Assembly: GCA_003339415.1 (NCBI GenBank)
Contig: PDHQ01000141.1
Coordinates: 24,041-88,040 of the forward strand
DNA: 64,000 nt
Origin: Ophiocordyceps camponoti-saundersi (nom. inval.)
Lineage: Eukaryota > Ascomycota > Sordariomycetes > Hypocreales > Ophiocordycipitaceae
Direction of reading: 5' to 3'
Below, piece by piece: positions 49,523-61,920 of the stretch. Under the pieces are notes generated by a model. It worked only from the letters and a program-made list of their open reading frames with translations, made no database searches and was not told where the DNA came from. Position 1 is the stretch's first letter. Every line of letters starts with the position of its first letter. Both the position numbers and the translations under genes were made by a program.

Positions 49523-52463
49523 ATGCATCAACAGACTTGGGCGCCGCCGAGGCTCACCTCACCGGCCTCATCGCCTCAAACGAACCAGCAGCGATCCAAC
49601 ACGGCGAGGGATGGATCCGCGATCAGCCGTCAGCGCCCAGGGTCCAGCATGTCCAGCCGAGACGCCATCAACTCTCCGCCCGCCGAAAACACCACATCTC
49701 CAGGACCCCCGGCCGAGGCCATCAAGAAACTGGATCAGATCGTTCAGGTTCGTCAACTTTCCGTCCCATCCTGTCGACCTTGGCTGACTGTCCCATAGAA
49801 CTTTTACGCCAAAGCTGCGGTGCTCGTTCTCGATGCACGCATCAAGGTAAAAATCACGCGTAACCCGAACGGCATGCGCAAGACCAATAAATGGGTTCGT
49901 CCACCTCTACCCTTTCCCCTTCTTCATCCTTTGCTCTTGGACTAATCACCCCTTTCTTCCATAGTATCAAATTGAAACAGATGAAATAGACGATTTTCGA
50001 GACGAGCTCAAGGTTTGGAAGACGTGCGGCAGCCTCGAGAATCGGCCCCCCCCGATGATCATCGAAGTCTATCTGGACACATCACGACTGAAAGAGAACC
50101 AGAGCCTCGTCATTCTCGATGACGACGGAAAGCGATGGGATGTCATGGAGCAGCTCGGCGCCTTCAACTCTTCCAGCGCCACCAACTCGACTGGCCCGGT
50201 TTCTAGGAATACCCAGGTCATACTGGAGAGGTGGCGAGTCGAGCTGAAGACGACCGGTCACGAGAACACGTCCGACGACTTTGGTCCGATTCTGCCCACC
50301 GTATACAAGAAAGCCATCGTCTTCTTCAGAACACTCTTCGTCACCACACGGTTACTGCCGACGTGGAAGTTTGCGAGTCACAGCGCCGCAAAGTGTTCCC
50401 ATCCCTCTCTAATACCTCGCTGTAGGGTTCTGACTTCGGAGCCGGCCAAGACAAGCCCCGACCTGCTGAGGCAGCCCATTGACGGACGGACAGATGCGGT
50501 GACCGAGTACATGTTTGGCGACCTCGACGTACCCGTCGGACGACTAAGCGCCTCGGTCGTTTACCGCAACGATTGCAGTTTCCGCATTGACGACTCCGAA
50601 TCCCTGCTCAGCTCCCGTTTCATGGGCGTCGACGAGGCCTTCTTCAAGCCGTCTCTCCCGCACTACGGCGAACGTGGACCGCGCGCGCCGGCAGTCGAGG
50701 CGGCCGGCTCTCTGCGTGGCCACCACCGAGGCGCCCTCGGCGACGTGCAGCAGACGTACGGGAGCCTCTCGACGTTCCATGGCGACGGCCCGCTAGGCAC
50801 GAGCCCCATCTCGGCTCTGCGAGCTGTCAGGCCGCCCGGGTCAGATACGAGCTCGCCTCCGACTTCTTTTGCCGCCCACTCAGCCCTGGACTCGCCCAAC
50901 TCCCTACCCGTGTCATCCCGTCCTTCCTCCTCGCGGGCGCCAGTCCGGCCCGGTGACGGACCAGCCAGAAGGACTTCTGTGTCCTTCCAGCCCTTCAAGG
51001 CCGGCTCTCTGTCCGGCTCCCCCATACCGAGGACGCTCGACTCCGAATCTCCCGCGTCGACGCACTCGCTCAGCCGCCCGGTCGGCCTTCCGGCAGGATC
51101 ACACCCCAGGAGCCGCTCGACGCTGACGGCAGGAATGCCGGCGTCTCTACGAGGCGGGCCGCCCGCGGCAACGGCCGAGACCGCCGTGGTCGGATCCCCC
51201 CGACCGGCATCGAGCAGTCGGTATAGCAGCAGCTTCACGCATCGTCGAGGGCGTCCCTCGATGGGCAACACCAGCAAAGGCGGTGGCGATGAGGAACAGT
51301 CGAGTAGTGGCCGGCAGAGTCTCGCCTCGTCCGTTGCGCAGCCGGGCTCCGGGCTTCTCGCCGAGCCGGGTCCGGCAAGCTCTGGCTCGCTTCACGCGGA
51401 GGAAGATGACATTTCCGACTTTCTCAAGGCTCTTGACAGCAGGAAAACGCTCAAGAGCTTCGAGCCCGCCAAGAGGGGAGAGTCGGCCGCCAACCGGACG
51501 GTGGCTCAGCTTTCCAAGTTTCACCTGATGAGAGACTCGAACAACGCGCTCGGCGACTCGATGACGTCTTCCATGCAGATGCACCGTTCTTCGAGTTCGT
51601 CCAGCCGCCAGCTCGCCAGCGTCCCCGGAATGGTGGCTCCGGCGTCCGTGTCGACATCGACATCCCCCGGCAAGCCGGTATCGCCCCACACACCTCACAC
51701 GCCGGCGATCCCCTCCAGGCTCAGTGAGAACTCCATCATCGACTACACGGCTACGGGCCGGATCGTCTCGAGGACAGGTCGCAGTCAGGAGCCGACGGTT
51801 CCAGAACCGAGCAGAGAGAATACCATCACGCAAGAGGGCACCACGGCCATCGATATCCCGCTGTCGCCCCGTCTTGGCTCGTACCAGCGGCGTTCGAGTT
51901 CGGTGGCACAGCAAAGTCGGGCGATGATAGACGATGAGGATACCGATCTGGCCTTTGCCGTGCACCGGAGCATCAGTCTAGGGGCCGACGACCGGGAACC
52001 GCCGACGATGAGTACGCTGCTCGGGAGGCAGATGCAGCTGGAGAGGAGGTCCCCGACACACGATAGCCTCCCGAGCGGTCTGCAACCGGCGGTCGAGATG
52101 CAGCCTTCGGATTCTTCCGAAGGTATGCCCCGTGAGTCTGCGGATGACAACCCACCGGACGGGTTCATGCCCTCTGTCCAGTCGAGTTCACCGTTTCCGC
52201 GACGTCGTTACGCAGGTATGGCGGCAGCGACGGGCAGGCCGACGCCGCCGCAGTCGTCGCGCGGCAGCTTCGCAGGATCAGTGAGCCGGCTGGGCCGGGC
52301 CGACGACGAGTCTGTGAGCGACGAGCCGCTGGTTTTCGACCTATCAGAGATGGACGCCCACGGAAGGCGAAGTCTTGAAGAGACCAGAAGTAGCGGGGCT
52401 AACGCAAGCACCGATCGCAGCGGCTTCGAACCTCGAGGAACTACGCGTCGAGGTTGGTCTTGA
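49523..52463 (+). CDS. ATG13: Autophagy-related protein 13
   Basis: Exons 49523-49747, 49799-49894 and 49965-52463 encode 939 aa; introns of 51 and 70 nt start with GTTCGT and are phase 0. Atg13 is the regulatory subunit of the Atg1 kinase complex that starts autophagy; TORC1 controls it by phosphorylation. Seen here: a short disordered N-terminus, then the HORMA domain (about 65-330) with EAIKKLDQIVQNFYAKAAVL, KWYQIETDEIDDF, YKKAIVFFRTLFVTTRLLPT and the conserved FMGVDEAFFKPSLP. The remaining 600 residues are Ser/Pro-rich and disordered, as in the family, where they carry the Atg1- and Atg17-binding segments. The chosen ATG is the first in exon 1's frame that leaves a family-like N-terminus. 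Another ATG at 49380 in a different frame, followed closely by a GT, could mark an upstream exon. HSE1 follows 0.8 kb downstream. Confidence 0.93.
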
Positions 52464-53290
52464 CTTGGGCGATGCAGCCACATCGATGGAGATTTCAAAA
52501 AGACTGAAGATGACGGAGGCGGGAAGGTGTTGATGATGATGTGTGGCTTTGAAACCGCTTCCCCCCCTTTTTTTTCCCTCCTTGTCATTTCTTTTCTCTC
52601 TGTCCTTCTTGTCCCTCCATCTTTCGTCTTCAATCATGACGAGTTGGAGGGATTCTCGGCATACGGTCTCGGACTGGCGTTGCAGGCCTTTTGCGATGCA
52701 TACATGACTTTAAAGAGCGAACCCAGGGTGAGGGTGGGTGAGAGAGTATTGTATAGTTGGAAACTCAACCAGGCTGTCTATAGTTGAGGCTCTAGGATGA
52801 GCCGAAGAGCAGATAAATGGAAGTGACGTAGCAACTTTTCAGATGGCTCCTTTCTCCTTGGGGATGCCGCGTTTGGAGGATTTGCGGCCCTGTCTCATGT
52901 TGTTCCGATACCTGGTAGGTAGGCAGTAGATGGTGGGCATGTAAGTGGTAGGTGGTGGTGATGGTGGTTGTTTTAACAGGGTGAAAGGAGGTGGCCTATA
53001 ACTTGGAAGAAGAGTGGTGGCTGTGCACGACACTTGATGTGGCGGGTACCCTGACGCCGCCACAAGACCCAGGAGGGTACCTGGATCCTGTTGGACGGAA
53101 AAGTACCGGTGGGCTGGGGAGTGGGGCTTAGGGAGTGGGGCTTAGTGCGCTGAGTCGCTGACAGACGACAGTCAATCAGTCAGTCAGTCAGCTGAATGAC
53201 GCAGTCAAGACTTGAGGCTGTCGCGCGTCGAGGCCACATCCTTCTCCTTTCGCCTTCTCCCGTATAAACTCATCAACAACTAGAGAAGCC
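52464..53290. other. Intergenic, ATG13 / HSE1
   Basis: No gene is supported. It holds ATG13 3' flank, a GGTA array near 52914-52924 and a (GTCA)n tract at about 53174-53192 in the HSE1 promoter. Confidence 0.6.
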
Positions 53291-55414
53291 ATGTTTCGAG
53301 CAGCAGCGACGGGACCGTTTGACGAGGTCGTCGGTAAGTCTTCAGTCCCCATGCTTAGCCGTTTTTTCCGAGCCGTCTGACGGGTCTGGCAGCGAAGGCG
53401 ACGGATGAGAACCTCACGTCGGAGGACTGGGGTGCCATCATGGAGGTTTGCGACAAGGTGTCGGGCGACCCGAATGGCCCCAAGGAGGCAGTTCAGAGCA
53501 TGATCAAGCGGCTAGCCCATCGCAACGCAAACGTTCAGCTCTACACACTCGAGGTCTCTTCGTTTTCATCCCACCGGCTCTACTGTTCGTCCCCAGGCTG
53601 ACGAGTCGTTAGCTGGCCCATGCCCTTTGCCAGAACTGCGGGATTCCCGTTCATCGCGAAATCTCGAGCCGGGCCTTTACCGACTCCCTGCTGCGGCTGG
53701 CCAACGACCGCAACACGCACGGTCAGGTCAAGGCCAAGATCCTGGAGAAGATGAAGGACTGGAGCGAAATGTTCGGCAACGACTCGGAGCTGGGTGTCAT
53801 GTACGACGCCTACTACCGCCTCAAGCAGAGCAACCCGACCTTGCAGGCGCCCAGCGCGCCTCAGAAGCAGGGCTTGACCGATTCGGATCGCCAGAAGGAG
53901 GAGGAGGAGCTGCAGATGGCCCTGAGGCTCAGCCTACAGGAGGAGGAACGCAAGAAGGCGGCTCCGGCTGCCGCCTCGGGCTCGCATTCTACGGGCTCGG
54001 CTGCCCAGCACAGTTCGGGGACGACGCCATCGGTGCCGGCCGGCACGACGGCGGCGACCGTCAGTCGGGTTCGCGCCCTGTACGATTTCGTTCCGTCCGA
54101 GGCCGGCGAGCTCGAGTTCAAAAAGGGCGACGTCATCGCCGTCCTCGAGAGCGTCTACAAGGACTGGTGGCGGGGTTCTCTCAAGGGCAAGACGGGCATC
54201 TTCCCGCTCAACTACGTGGAAAAGCTCACGGATCCGACGCCCGAGGAGCTGCAGCGCGAGGCACAGATGGAGGCTGAGGTCTTTGCCGAGATCAAGAACG
54301 TTGAGAAGCTTCTGACTCTGCTGAGCACCTCTAACACGGCGCCGCGTGAGGAAGACAACGACGAGATATCGGTACGTCCGTCCTACTTTCTTCGAAGCGT
54401 CTTTGAGAAAAATGTTGCTCTCTTCAGGCGACTGACGAAGAAGGCGTAGAAGCTCTATCATCAGACGCTCGCCATCCGGCCGAAACTGATTAAACTCATC
54501 GAAAAGTACTCGCAGAAGAAGGGTGAGTTTCTCTCTTTGTCCTCGATGGATGAGTCGGAGAAGCTGACTAGCGAGACAGATGACTTTACGCAGCTCAATG
54601 AGAAGTTCATCAAGGCTCGTCGTGACTATGAGGCTTTGCTGGAGTCGTCCATGTCACAACCGCCGCAGCACAACTATCATCAATATGCCATACGGCCCGG
54701 ACAGGGCTACCCGCCAGGAGGGGGGGGATACGGCGCGCATGAGACGCAAAAGTATTACGCGTCCGGGCCTCATGGAGGTGCGTTTTCTTCCCTTCTTCGT
54801 CTCTTCCTCTCCCTCACTCTCTGCCCTTCGTCTGGACGAATTCCACCACTTGTTTTCCTCTTGACTCGCTGACTTTTTCTATCTTGTCTCCAGATCAGTC
54901 ACAGCAGCAGCAACCACAACAACAGCAACAGCAACACGGCACCTCGGCGCCCTTCTACGTGGCCGGCGCCGAGGTACCGTCGCAATACCCGCCCCGAGAA
55001 CCGTCTCCGCGTCACGGCAAGCAGCAGCAGCAACAGCAACAGCACGCGCCGTCATCGCCGCAGACGTACGCCCTCTACTCGCAGGCGCCCCCAGCGTCGT
55101 CGTCTTCGGCCCAGCAGCGGCCCACGAGCACGTACGGCGCGCAGGAGCTTGCCACGTCGGCGTACGACTCGCCCGTGGCGCCCAACAGCGCCAGCTTCCC
55201 CTCGTCTTCGTCCAGCCCTTACGCCCATCAGCATCATCATCATCAGCAGCAGCAGCAGCAGTCTCACTTTCAAGGCTATCACCCGCCGGATAGTGCGCCG
55301 CCTCCCGTGCCTGTGGGCCAACCTCCGCAGGCGCCGGCCGAGTCGAGGTATAAGCCTTACGTGCCGCCGAGCGGGGGAGCCAGCGCGCCGAATCCGAGTG
55401 ATTACTATCGTTAG
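53291..55414 (+). CDS. HSE1: ESCRT-0 subunit HSE1 (STAM-like)
   Basis: Six exons (53291-53333, 53393-53553, 53613-54371, 54450-54522, 54580-54777, 54894-55414) encode 584 aa. Hse1 with Vps27 sorts ubiquitinated cargo at endosomes. Domains: VHS (about 1-145; TDENLTSEDWGAIMEVCDKV, LAHALCQNCG), ubiquitin-interacting motif EEELQMALRLSLQEEE (about 165-180) and SH3 (about 220-273; RALYDFVPSEAGELEFKKGD, DWWRGSLKGKTGIFPLNYV). A GAT-like helical region follows (KLYHQTLAIRPKLIKLIEKY, DDFTQLNEKFIKARRDYEAL), then a Gln/Pro/Tyr-rich tail. Exon 4 starts after GCGTAG at 54449, not after the nearer CAG at 54427; only the former keeps KLYHQTL in frame, and it has a CTGAC branch. The tail's CAG/CAA runs vary easily in length. 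The gene converges on the SNF2 gene. Confidence 0.95.
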
Positions 55415-55824
55415 CTTTTGTAAGGGTTTTTTTTTCCAATCCCTTTTTTTTTGGCTTTTATGCTTTCTTCTTCATCTATTTTGATCGGGGAGATGTTGAG
55501 TGGATAGGGGGCTTGATTTATAGGGGAGAGGGGGAAGAAGATAGGGGGGTTTTCGCTTCGTGGAATAGGGGGGACTCTGTGGAAGCATGAGTTTGATAAG
55601 CTGATGGCGCCGAGACAAGGGCGGCAGACGAAGGAAGAGAAAGCATTTGCATCGATTGCGCTGTTTTTTCTTGTCTAATACGAGGTTTCCATGAATATAC
55701 TCTCACATCAAAGATGCCTCTCCGTCGATCAGGGTTTCCCCCCCCCCGATCTGACGCACACACGCCCATGACCGTCTATGTACAGCATTCCAACACTACA
55801 TCGTCTCTCCCTTCTTCCCAAGCC
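55415..55824. other. 3' flanks of convergent HSE1 and SNF2 genes
   Basis: No gene is supported. T runs at 55427-55434 and 55445-55453 follow the HSE1 stop codon and may belong to its 3' UTR. A C9 run lies near 55739-55747. Confidence 0.55.
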
Positions 55825-58800
55825 TCACCACCTTCGACCGTAGACCTCACTCTCGGTCCTCGCCTTGGCAGCGGGGGTCGTACCCTTCCGCCTAGCGAAA
55901 AAAGCGACATCATCACGAAGCTGAGCGGTGCCGAAGTCGCGATTACCATCGACGGTACCGACGGGCCTGAACAGGTCGATGAGCTCGTTTAGGCCGAGCT
56001 TGAGACCGTCTTTCCGACTGCTGCCTGCGCCCTCTATCGCGTGCTCGGCTAGGAGGCGCTTCTTCTCTTGGAGCTCTAGGATGCGGTCTTCGACTGTGTC
56101 CTTTACGCTTAGTTTGTAGACTGTTACGTCGACGGTTTGGTTGAGTCTGTGGACGCGATCTATGGCTTGTTCTTCGACGAACTGGTTTGGGAATCATGGT
56201 GTTAGCCGAAGACTATAAAGGATGGGAAAAGGGGGTGAAGAGAAAAAAAGGGGGGGGGAACAAGAACAAACTTACCGGGTTCCAAAACGGTTCAAAGATG
56301 ATGACCCGCGTGGCGGCTGTAAGGTTGAGCCCCAGACTCCCACACTTGAGACTGCAGAGCAAGACGCGGACGTCGTCATCCTCACGGAGAAGGCGGAGGC
56401 TCTCCTCCCGCTCGTCGTTGGCCATGCTCCCGTCGTAGCGGCGGAAGCAGAAGCCTTCGCTCAGGAGGTGGGGTTCCATCAGGTCCAGCATCGAGGTGAA
56501 TTGGGAGAAGATGATGAACTTGTGCTCGTCTGCTTCGGCTTTGAGGAGCCGCTTTACCTGGAGCATTTTGGAGGAGGCTAGGACTTGAGGAGGTCGGAGG
56601 ATGGGGTCGTACAAGGAGGATGAGTCTGAGTCTGAGTCTGAGTCTGAGGAGTCTCTTGGAGAGGACGAGTCTGCGTCCGAGTCTGCGTCCGAGTCTTCTT
56701 GCTCTTGCTTCGTCTTCGTCTTCTGTGACATTGCCATCACCGACGGCAGCGAAGAATCCGAATCGGAGTCGGAGCCAGCCTCGGAGCCGGATTCCAGCCT
56801 CTGCGCTGCCATCTTCCGCGTCATCTCCTCCATCAAAGGCAGCGAGTCGTCGTTGACGATGAAGCTATCCAGCTTGCTCCCTTCCTTTCCGTCTTCGTCC
56901 CCGTCTTCCTCGTCATCAGAATCTTCGGACCCGATCGATTCACCTCCGCCCTCGGCGTTTTCGTCTTCCTCGCCCCCGGCTTTGCCCAGACGCAAGTCTC
57001 CCCGCTGATCCTCCGGCACGAGCCAGCTACCTTGCTCGTCTTCGTCGTCGCTGTCGATGACGGCGTTTCGGTTTCCTCGTCGCCGCCTGTCCAGATGTCT
57101 GCGCGTCTGACCTTCTTTTTCTTCTTCGTCATCGTCATCGTCGTCGTCATGCGGTCGAGATGTCACAGTTTGTGTATTGTCGTTGACCTCTTCCTCCCCC
57201 TCCTTATTAGTCTTCTCCTTATCCTTCTTCTTCTTCTTCCTCTTTTTCTGCTTATCCTTCTGTTTCGTTCTCCTTTCTTCCACATCCCGCCCCGGACTCT
57301 GTTGACTGTTGAAATGCTCGAGGTCCTCACGGCACGATAGACAATTCTCCTTCCCAGCCTCCGCGTCGACGCGTTCCAGAGTCCTCCCGCAGATGCTGCA
57401 ACTCTTGTCGGCGATCCCCATGCCGGCAAACATGTCGGCCACGGCGTCGACGTCGGCCTCCTGCTTTCGCTGGCTGGAACCGACGGCCAGCGCTTCCCTG
57501 TCACCGGCCAGCTTGCCTCGCACCAGGTTCGGGTGGTTGCACACCTGGCGCAGACGCAAGAGCAAGACGAAGGCGCACATGTAGCTCATCTTGCTCTGCA
57601 TCATGGCCTCCATGCTTCTGTCGGTCCGCTCCTGCAGACGGTCGTAGAACTTGCGTTCGGCCGGAGACAGGATGGTCGAGACGGTGACGACGTTGCGCTC
57701 CGTGTGCCGGAACTGCGCCTTCGGGGCCTCGTCGTCGTCGTTGTCGGCGTCGTCGTCGCCACTGCCACCACCGGGTCGTAGCGCGCTGCTGTCCTTGAGA
57801 ATCGCCTTGGTGCGTCGCTTCATGAAGCAGCGCAGGATCGAGTGCAGGCGGCGGATGGCGATGTGACCCTTTCCGTTCTTCAGCGGCGTGTCGATGTCGT
57901 CTTTCCACTCCCGTATGTCGTCGTATGGCTTGATCCGCAGGAAGCGCACCAGCGACTGCAGCTCGTCCAGATTGTTCTGCATCGGCGTGCCCGACAGACA
58001 CCAGCGATACTCGGCTCGTAGGGCGTAGCAGGCCTTTGTCGCCTTGGCCATGCGATTCTTGATGGTGTGCGCCTCGTCCAGTACGACTCGCCACCAGTGT
58101 AGGCCAAAGCATCCAATCTTGGGACCATCGATGCTGTCAGAAGACTTGCCGTGCTCGGAGACGAGGATCTGATAGGTGGTGATGACGACGTCATAGCCCG
58201 CCATCTCGCCCGCCTTCTTGCTGCGCTGAGGACCATGATGGACGAGCACGTTGAGACGGTGAGTCCGATCCACCTTGTCCCTGATCTCGTGTTCCCACTG
58301 CCGGATGAGCGCCAGCGGAGCCACGACGAGCGTCGGCTTAGCGATGCCCTCGAAATGTTTCTTCCAGCCCTTGTCTTCTTTGGCGGGCTTCTGGTTCGTC
58401 AGCATGAGGGCCAGCGTCTGCAAAGTCTTGCCCAGGCCCATGTCGTCGGCCAGTAGCCCGCCCTTTGGGACCTTTCCTCGCTTGACGGGACCCAGCTCGC
58501 GGCCGCGCATCCAGTTGACGCCCTCGACTTGATGGGGTAGCAATCTGACGCTGAGGCCGGCGACGACGCCGCTCTTTTCGATGAGTGCACCTCTCTTCTC
58601 CGCTGCAGGCTTTGCCTCGTCTTCTTCTGCCTTTTTCGTAGCGCCGACGTTTTCGCTCTTCATATCCAGCGGGGTCTCGTCTTTTTCTTCGTCCTCGTCC
58701 ATGCCTCCCTCGAGCAGTGCCTTGAGATCGGCATTCGCCTTGGCCGGATCCGTGTACAAGACATCTTCATCCAACTTCTTAGCGCCGCTCGATGTGAACA

Positions 58801-59215
58801 TGGGAATCGGCATAGGGGGTTGATATTTGTATTGCGGCGGTCGCGGACCGGAGATGCGAGTTGCGAGATGGTGCTCCGGGCGCGTCTTTTGATGAATGAA
58901 GACGTCGGCTTTCTTCTTAAGTGACGACATCATCTTTGTAGGGTGCCCGAACTTTGGATGGCTCGTGGGCTCGGCTGCTGTGGAGGAACCAGCCGCAACT
59001 TGGCCATTAGGCGATTCCAAGTTCCTGATGGCGGCCGTGATGTCGAACTCGTCGTCCATCGACGTCGTTTCTCGCCGTGGCGCTTTGGGGGGCGCTCGTT
59101 CCGTAACCATGATATTGACCTTGCCGGATGAATCCTCACGTAAGTACGATAAATCGTCTCTGGGCTTGAAGGCGAAGCTCGATCCTGGCCTTTTGCTGCC
59201 TTGGCCACGGCTCAT
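55825..59215 (-). CDS. SNF2-family ATPase, ULS1/RAD16-like
   Basis: Exons 59215-56276 and 56181-55825 (94-nt intron, GTAAGT..CAG, phase 0) encode 1098 aa. The intron falls between FEPFWNP and [16 protein letters not shown], inside the helicase C-terminal lobe. Motifs: I DDMGLGKT with K263, II DEAH at 380-383, [12 protein letters not shown], and in lobe two [29 protein letters not shown] and DRVHRLNQ. All ATPase motifs are present. Between the lobes lies an insertion with a C4 zinc-finger-like element, C606-x2-C609 and C625-x2-C628, where RAD5/RAD16/ULS1 enzymes carry a RING. It is followed by a long Lys-rich and Asp/Glu/Ser-rich low-complexity stretch. Chromatin remodelling or repair in the nucleus is expected; ULS1/RIS1, RAD16 and TTF2-type relatives cannot be told apart by eye. 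The start is the first ATG of the frame. Confidence 0.9.
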
Positions 59216-59969
59216 GGCTTCAGTCTGTCGCGCGACTGTCGTTTACTTTCGCTCTTATTGGCGTCTTTTTTTTTTGGTGTTTGAATGACATAATCATCAT
59301 CGCCCCGGCAACGGCGTGAAAAAAAAAACAAATTGCAGCCAACAAGTAACCACGTAACCGACACCCATATGTACACCCCCTGGTCTGACCCTGGATAGTC
59401 TTCTGAGGATGTTGAAAAGGGAGTCATCAGGAAAGAAGGATTGAGTCTCAACGAGTTTTGGTTTCTCATCTTATCAACGACGATGAACCGGTATTCTCGT
59501 GTTTTTCAGTACCTACCTACCTACCCAACTACATAGTCGACTGGTACTACTGGTAGTTATCGAAGTCCAACCCGATACGGGTTGAAGAGCTGACTCCCAA
59601 TACAGATACAACAAGCATAGATTCTAGGCATTCTCACATACGTACCTACAGCTATAACTTATCTGCCTTCGCAGACGGAGTCTTCTGCACATCACTCCAG
59701 AGTAAAAGCCAAAAGGGGACTTTATTGTGTCAATCTTCGTCCAGTGATCCTTCAATCATGGCTGAGGATCAAGTCGAGAAAACATCAGCAGATCGAGACT
59801 GACTACTGAGGCAGCTGTTTAGGTACCTAAACTACCAACTTCCAAAACGACGCTGGTCTAGGTATTCTGCCGCGACTTGAGGTTATTGAGGGGGTGGAAC
59901 AAGACGGAACGATCGAACAATCACATCATTACCCGCTCGCCACCACCCGCCTCCGTACGCACTGCCGGC
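59216..59969. other. Intergenic, SNF2 promoter / NTF2 3' flank
   Basis: No gene is supported. It has an A8 and T9 run near the SNF2 start (59267-59275, 59320-59329) and a short TACC array at about 59512-59524. Confidence 0.55.
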
Positions 59970-60693
59970 TTAACCGTAAACCAGCTTGAATACATCGTTG
60001 AACACAAAGTATTGTCCATTCGACGGGTCGCGCGCTAGCTGGAAAGCCTGCGTGTAGTTCATGGGTCGCTGCTCATCGTCAACCTGTAGAGTAAATCAGT
60101 TGGCATGTTTCCGCGTCAAGTCCGGTGGTGGGTGTTGTTGGTACCAATAGCTGGCCTGTCACCAGGATGAAGATGCCACCGTCCACCATGGAAGGCTGCG
60201 CATCCAGCGTGGAAACCTGATGCTTAACTTTCATGAACGGTAGACCCTATGTAGAGGCAAGAGGTCAGCCACGAGCCGGACCGAGCTATGCGGTTGTGCG
60301 CACCGCCAGTTTCTCGACGATGTCGTTGCATCCGCGGCATGAGGCGGATTCGAAGGTAAGCATGGACTGTTCACGCTGCGGGGCAGGTCAGCCGGACGCG
60401 CGCCACCGGTAACAGGTCTCTGAAGGCGCACGAACGTAGAGAGTCGTGAGCGACTTGCGGTCCGCGTCGAAGGTATTGTAGTAAAACTCGATAAATTGCT
60501 CTGTCGCGTGTAGGAGAGTCAGAGAGGAGTTTGCGTCGCAAGATCGAAGGAGGGAAGGTCTCGCATACTGGCGACATCTTCGAAATCTATTCCCGCTTGA
60601 TTAGCCGCCAGCTATCCACTTGTCGTGCCTCTGTCGTTGGAGAGGAGCTCTCGTCGGAGAAGCTCCCGTAGAGGGAGCAAGCTTACTGCTCAT
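59970..60693 (-). CDS. NTF2: Nuclear transport factor 2
   Basis: Six exons (60693-60687, 60586-60569, 60500-60436, 60375-60304, 60246-60145, 60083-59970) encode 125 aa, the normal length for NTF2. Each splice is GT-AG and all phases close. NTF2 carries RanGDP into the nucleus and binds FG nucleoporins. Recognisable segments are NFEDVAKQFIEFYYNTFD, LTTLYREQSMLTFES, VEKLAGLPFMKVKHQV, GGIFILVTGQLLVDDE, FQLARDPSNGQYFVFND and the C-terminal VFKLVYG. The first exon holds only ATG, AGC and one base, and the second only 18 nt, so the gene is easily missed: its longest unspliced frames are under 70 codons. The intron between exons 1 and 2 is 100 nt; the others are about 57-68 nt. It lies 0.75 kb upstream of the SNF2 gene on the same strand. 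Confidence 0.96.
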
Positions 60694-61920
60694 CTTGACG
60701 GATTTTAACGCTGTGAAGCGATGGAAGATTTGAGCTTCTTGGGCGCGCAAAGCGGAAGATGGATGGATGGTTGGGTTTTCCTTTGTTGCAGCTTGCGGCC
60801 TCGTTTCTTTGAGGCGGGACACCGTGTGGCTGATCGCTCGTACATGGCAGCCAAGGCTCTACACTAGCACGAATTTAAGCACTGTTGCTACCAGGAGCTG
60901 GCAGGCGCTGTACCGTGCCGGAAGGACGACCCATACGGTACGGCCCGCTACTTGCATATTCGGCGGGGGAAGTATGCTTGTAAGAGGGGTCCTACGCACG
61001 CCTAGCTACCCTATACAACCTACCCGGGCAATCTTCGTTCGTCACGATGTGGAAAAGCGATTTGTATTGCCGTACATATTGGACTTCGCGTCCTATGGAG
61101 AAGTAACAGTAAGATGCTGTTACTACCGCATCGTGTCTCTCGACCAGCAGTCAATGGATCACGCATCTTCAGCAGCGCATCATCGCGTCATTACCTGGCC
61201 TGACTATGTGCTTGCTGCACACATGCTCTGACACAAGGACCTCCCTCGTTGATGGAGTGCACATGACGTAGGCAGAGAAGATGAGATCTAAGTCAAGTTG
61301 CTTAGTTAGGCATTCATGCAAGTAAGGAGAATAGAAATATCAGGTTACCTTTCTGTCTTGATCCAGGCGAACAAAGGTTGAAGGACAGAGGCTGACAAGA
61401 ACATGCGAGAGTGATATCGACGGGAGGGCTCTTCTCCTGAAGCTCTCACATTCCTGAATCCCCTTCGAATAGGCAGTAGCTTCCGCAGCGATCTGCTTAA
61501 ACTGGCGCGCGGCAGAAATGTATTTCATCCTACGATGGCACCTAGTTAATAATAGAAGACTCGTAACGAACAATGAGTCTGTTTAATAAGCTTATAATTC
61601 AACATGTTTATAACCCTTTTACACGGCTTTATAGCTACTAACTAATTACTCTTCACTCTATATTCAGGTATATATATAGCCGTAATATTTAGTTACGTAA
61701 CAATCTGCTTAAGGAACTATTAGCCGGGCAGGCCAATTTATCACACAGAGCTTGTGAACTTCCGTCTAAGTATACAGGTGTTAAGGGAGTACTATGTTAA
61801 GCTGACTATCAGGTCCGACCTTAGCCGACTAAAAACCCACTTTCGGATTATATAATCTGACTACTGCCCACGGGCGCAGTACTTCACAAAATAAAGGTAG
61901 GGACTTTACCTACCTATATA
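60694..61920. other. Gene-free flank between NTF2 and AT-rich tract
   Basis: No gene is supported. A plus-strand 154-codon frame (60767-61231) lacks any family feature. On the minus strand, 61525-61343 could be an exon (MKYISAARQFKQIA.. to DQDRK followed by GTAACC), but no convincing partner exon was found. Composition becomes more AT-rich from about 61600, and CA dinucleotides stay normal until about 61915. Confidence 0.5.

Noticed and set aside
54372..54449. Use of the CAG at 54427 as HSE1 acceptor
   Set aside because: It shifts the frame and soon ends; the acceptor at 54449 restores the conserved KLYHQTLAIRPKL.
60767..61231. 154-codon plus-strand frame next to NTF2
   Set aside because: It has an ATG, but no recognisable motif, coding bias or partner exons; probably chance.
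61343..61525. Possible minus-strand exon ending at a GTAACC donor
   Set aside because: A coding-like stretch with a donor-like end, but no following exon or family could be found, so it is only mentioned.
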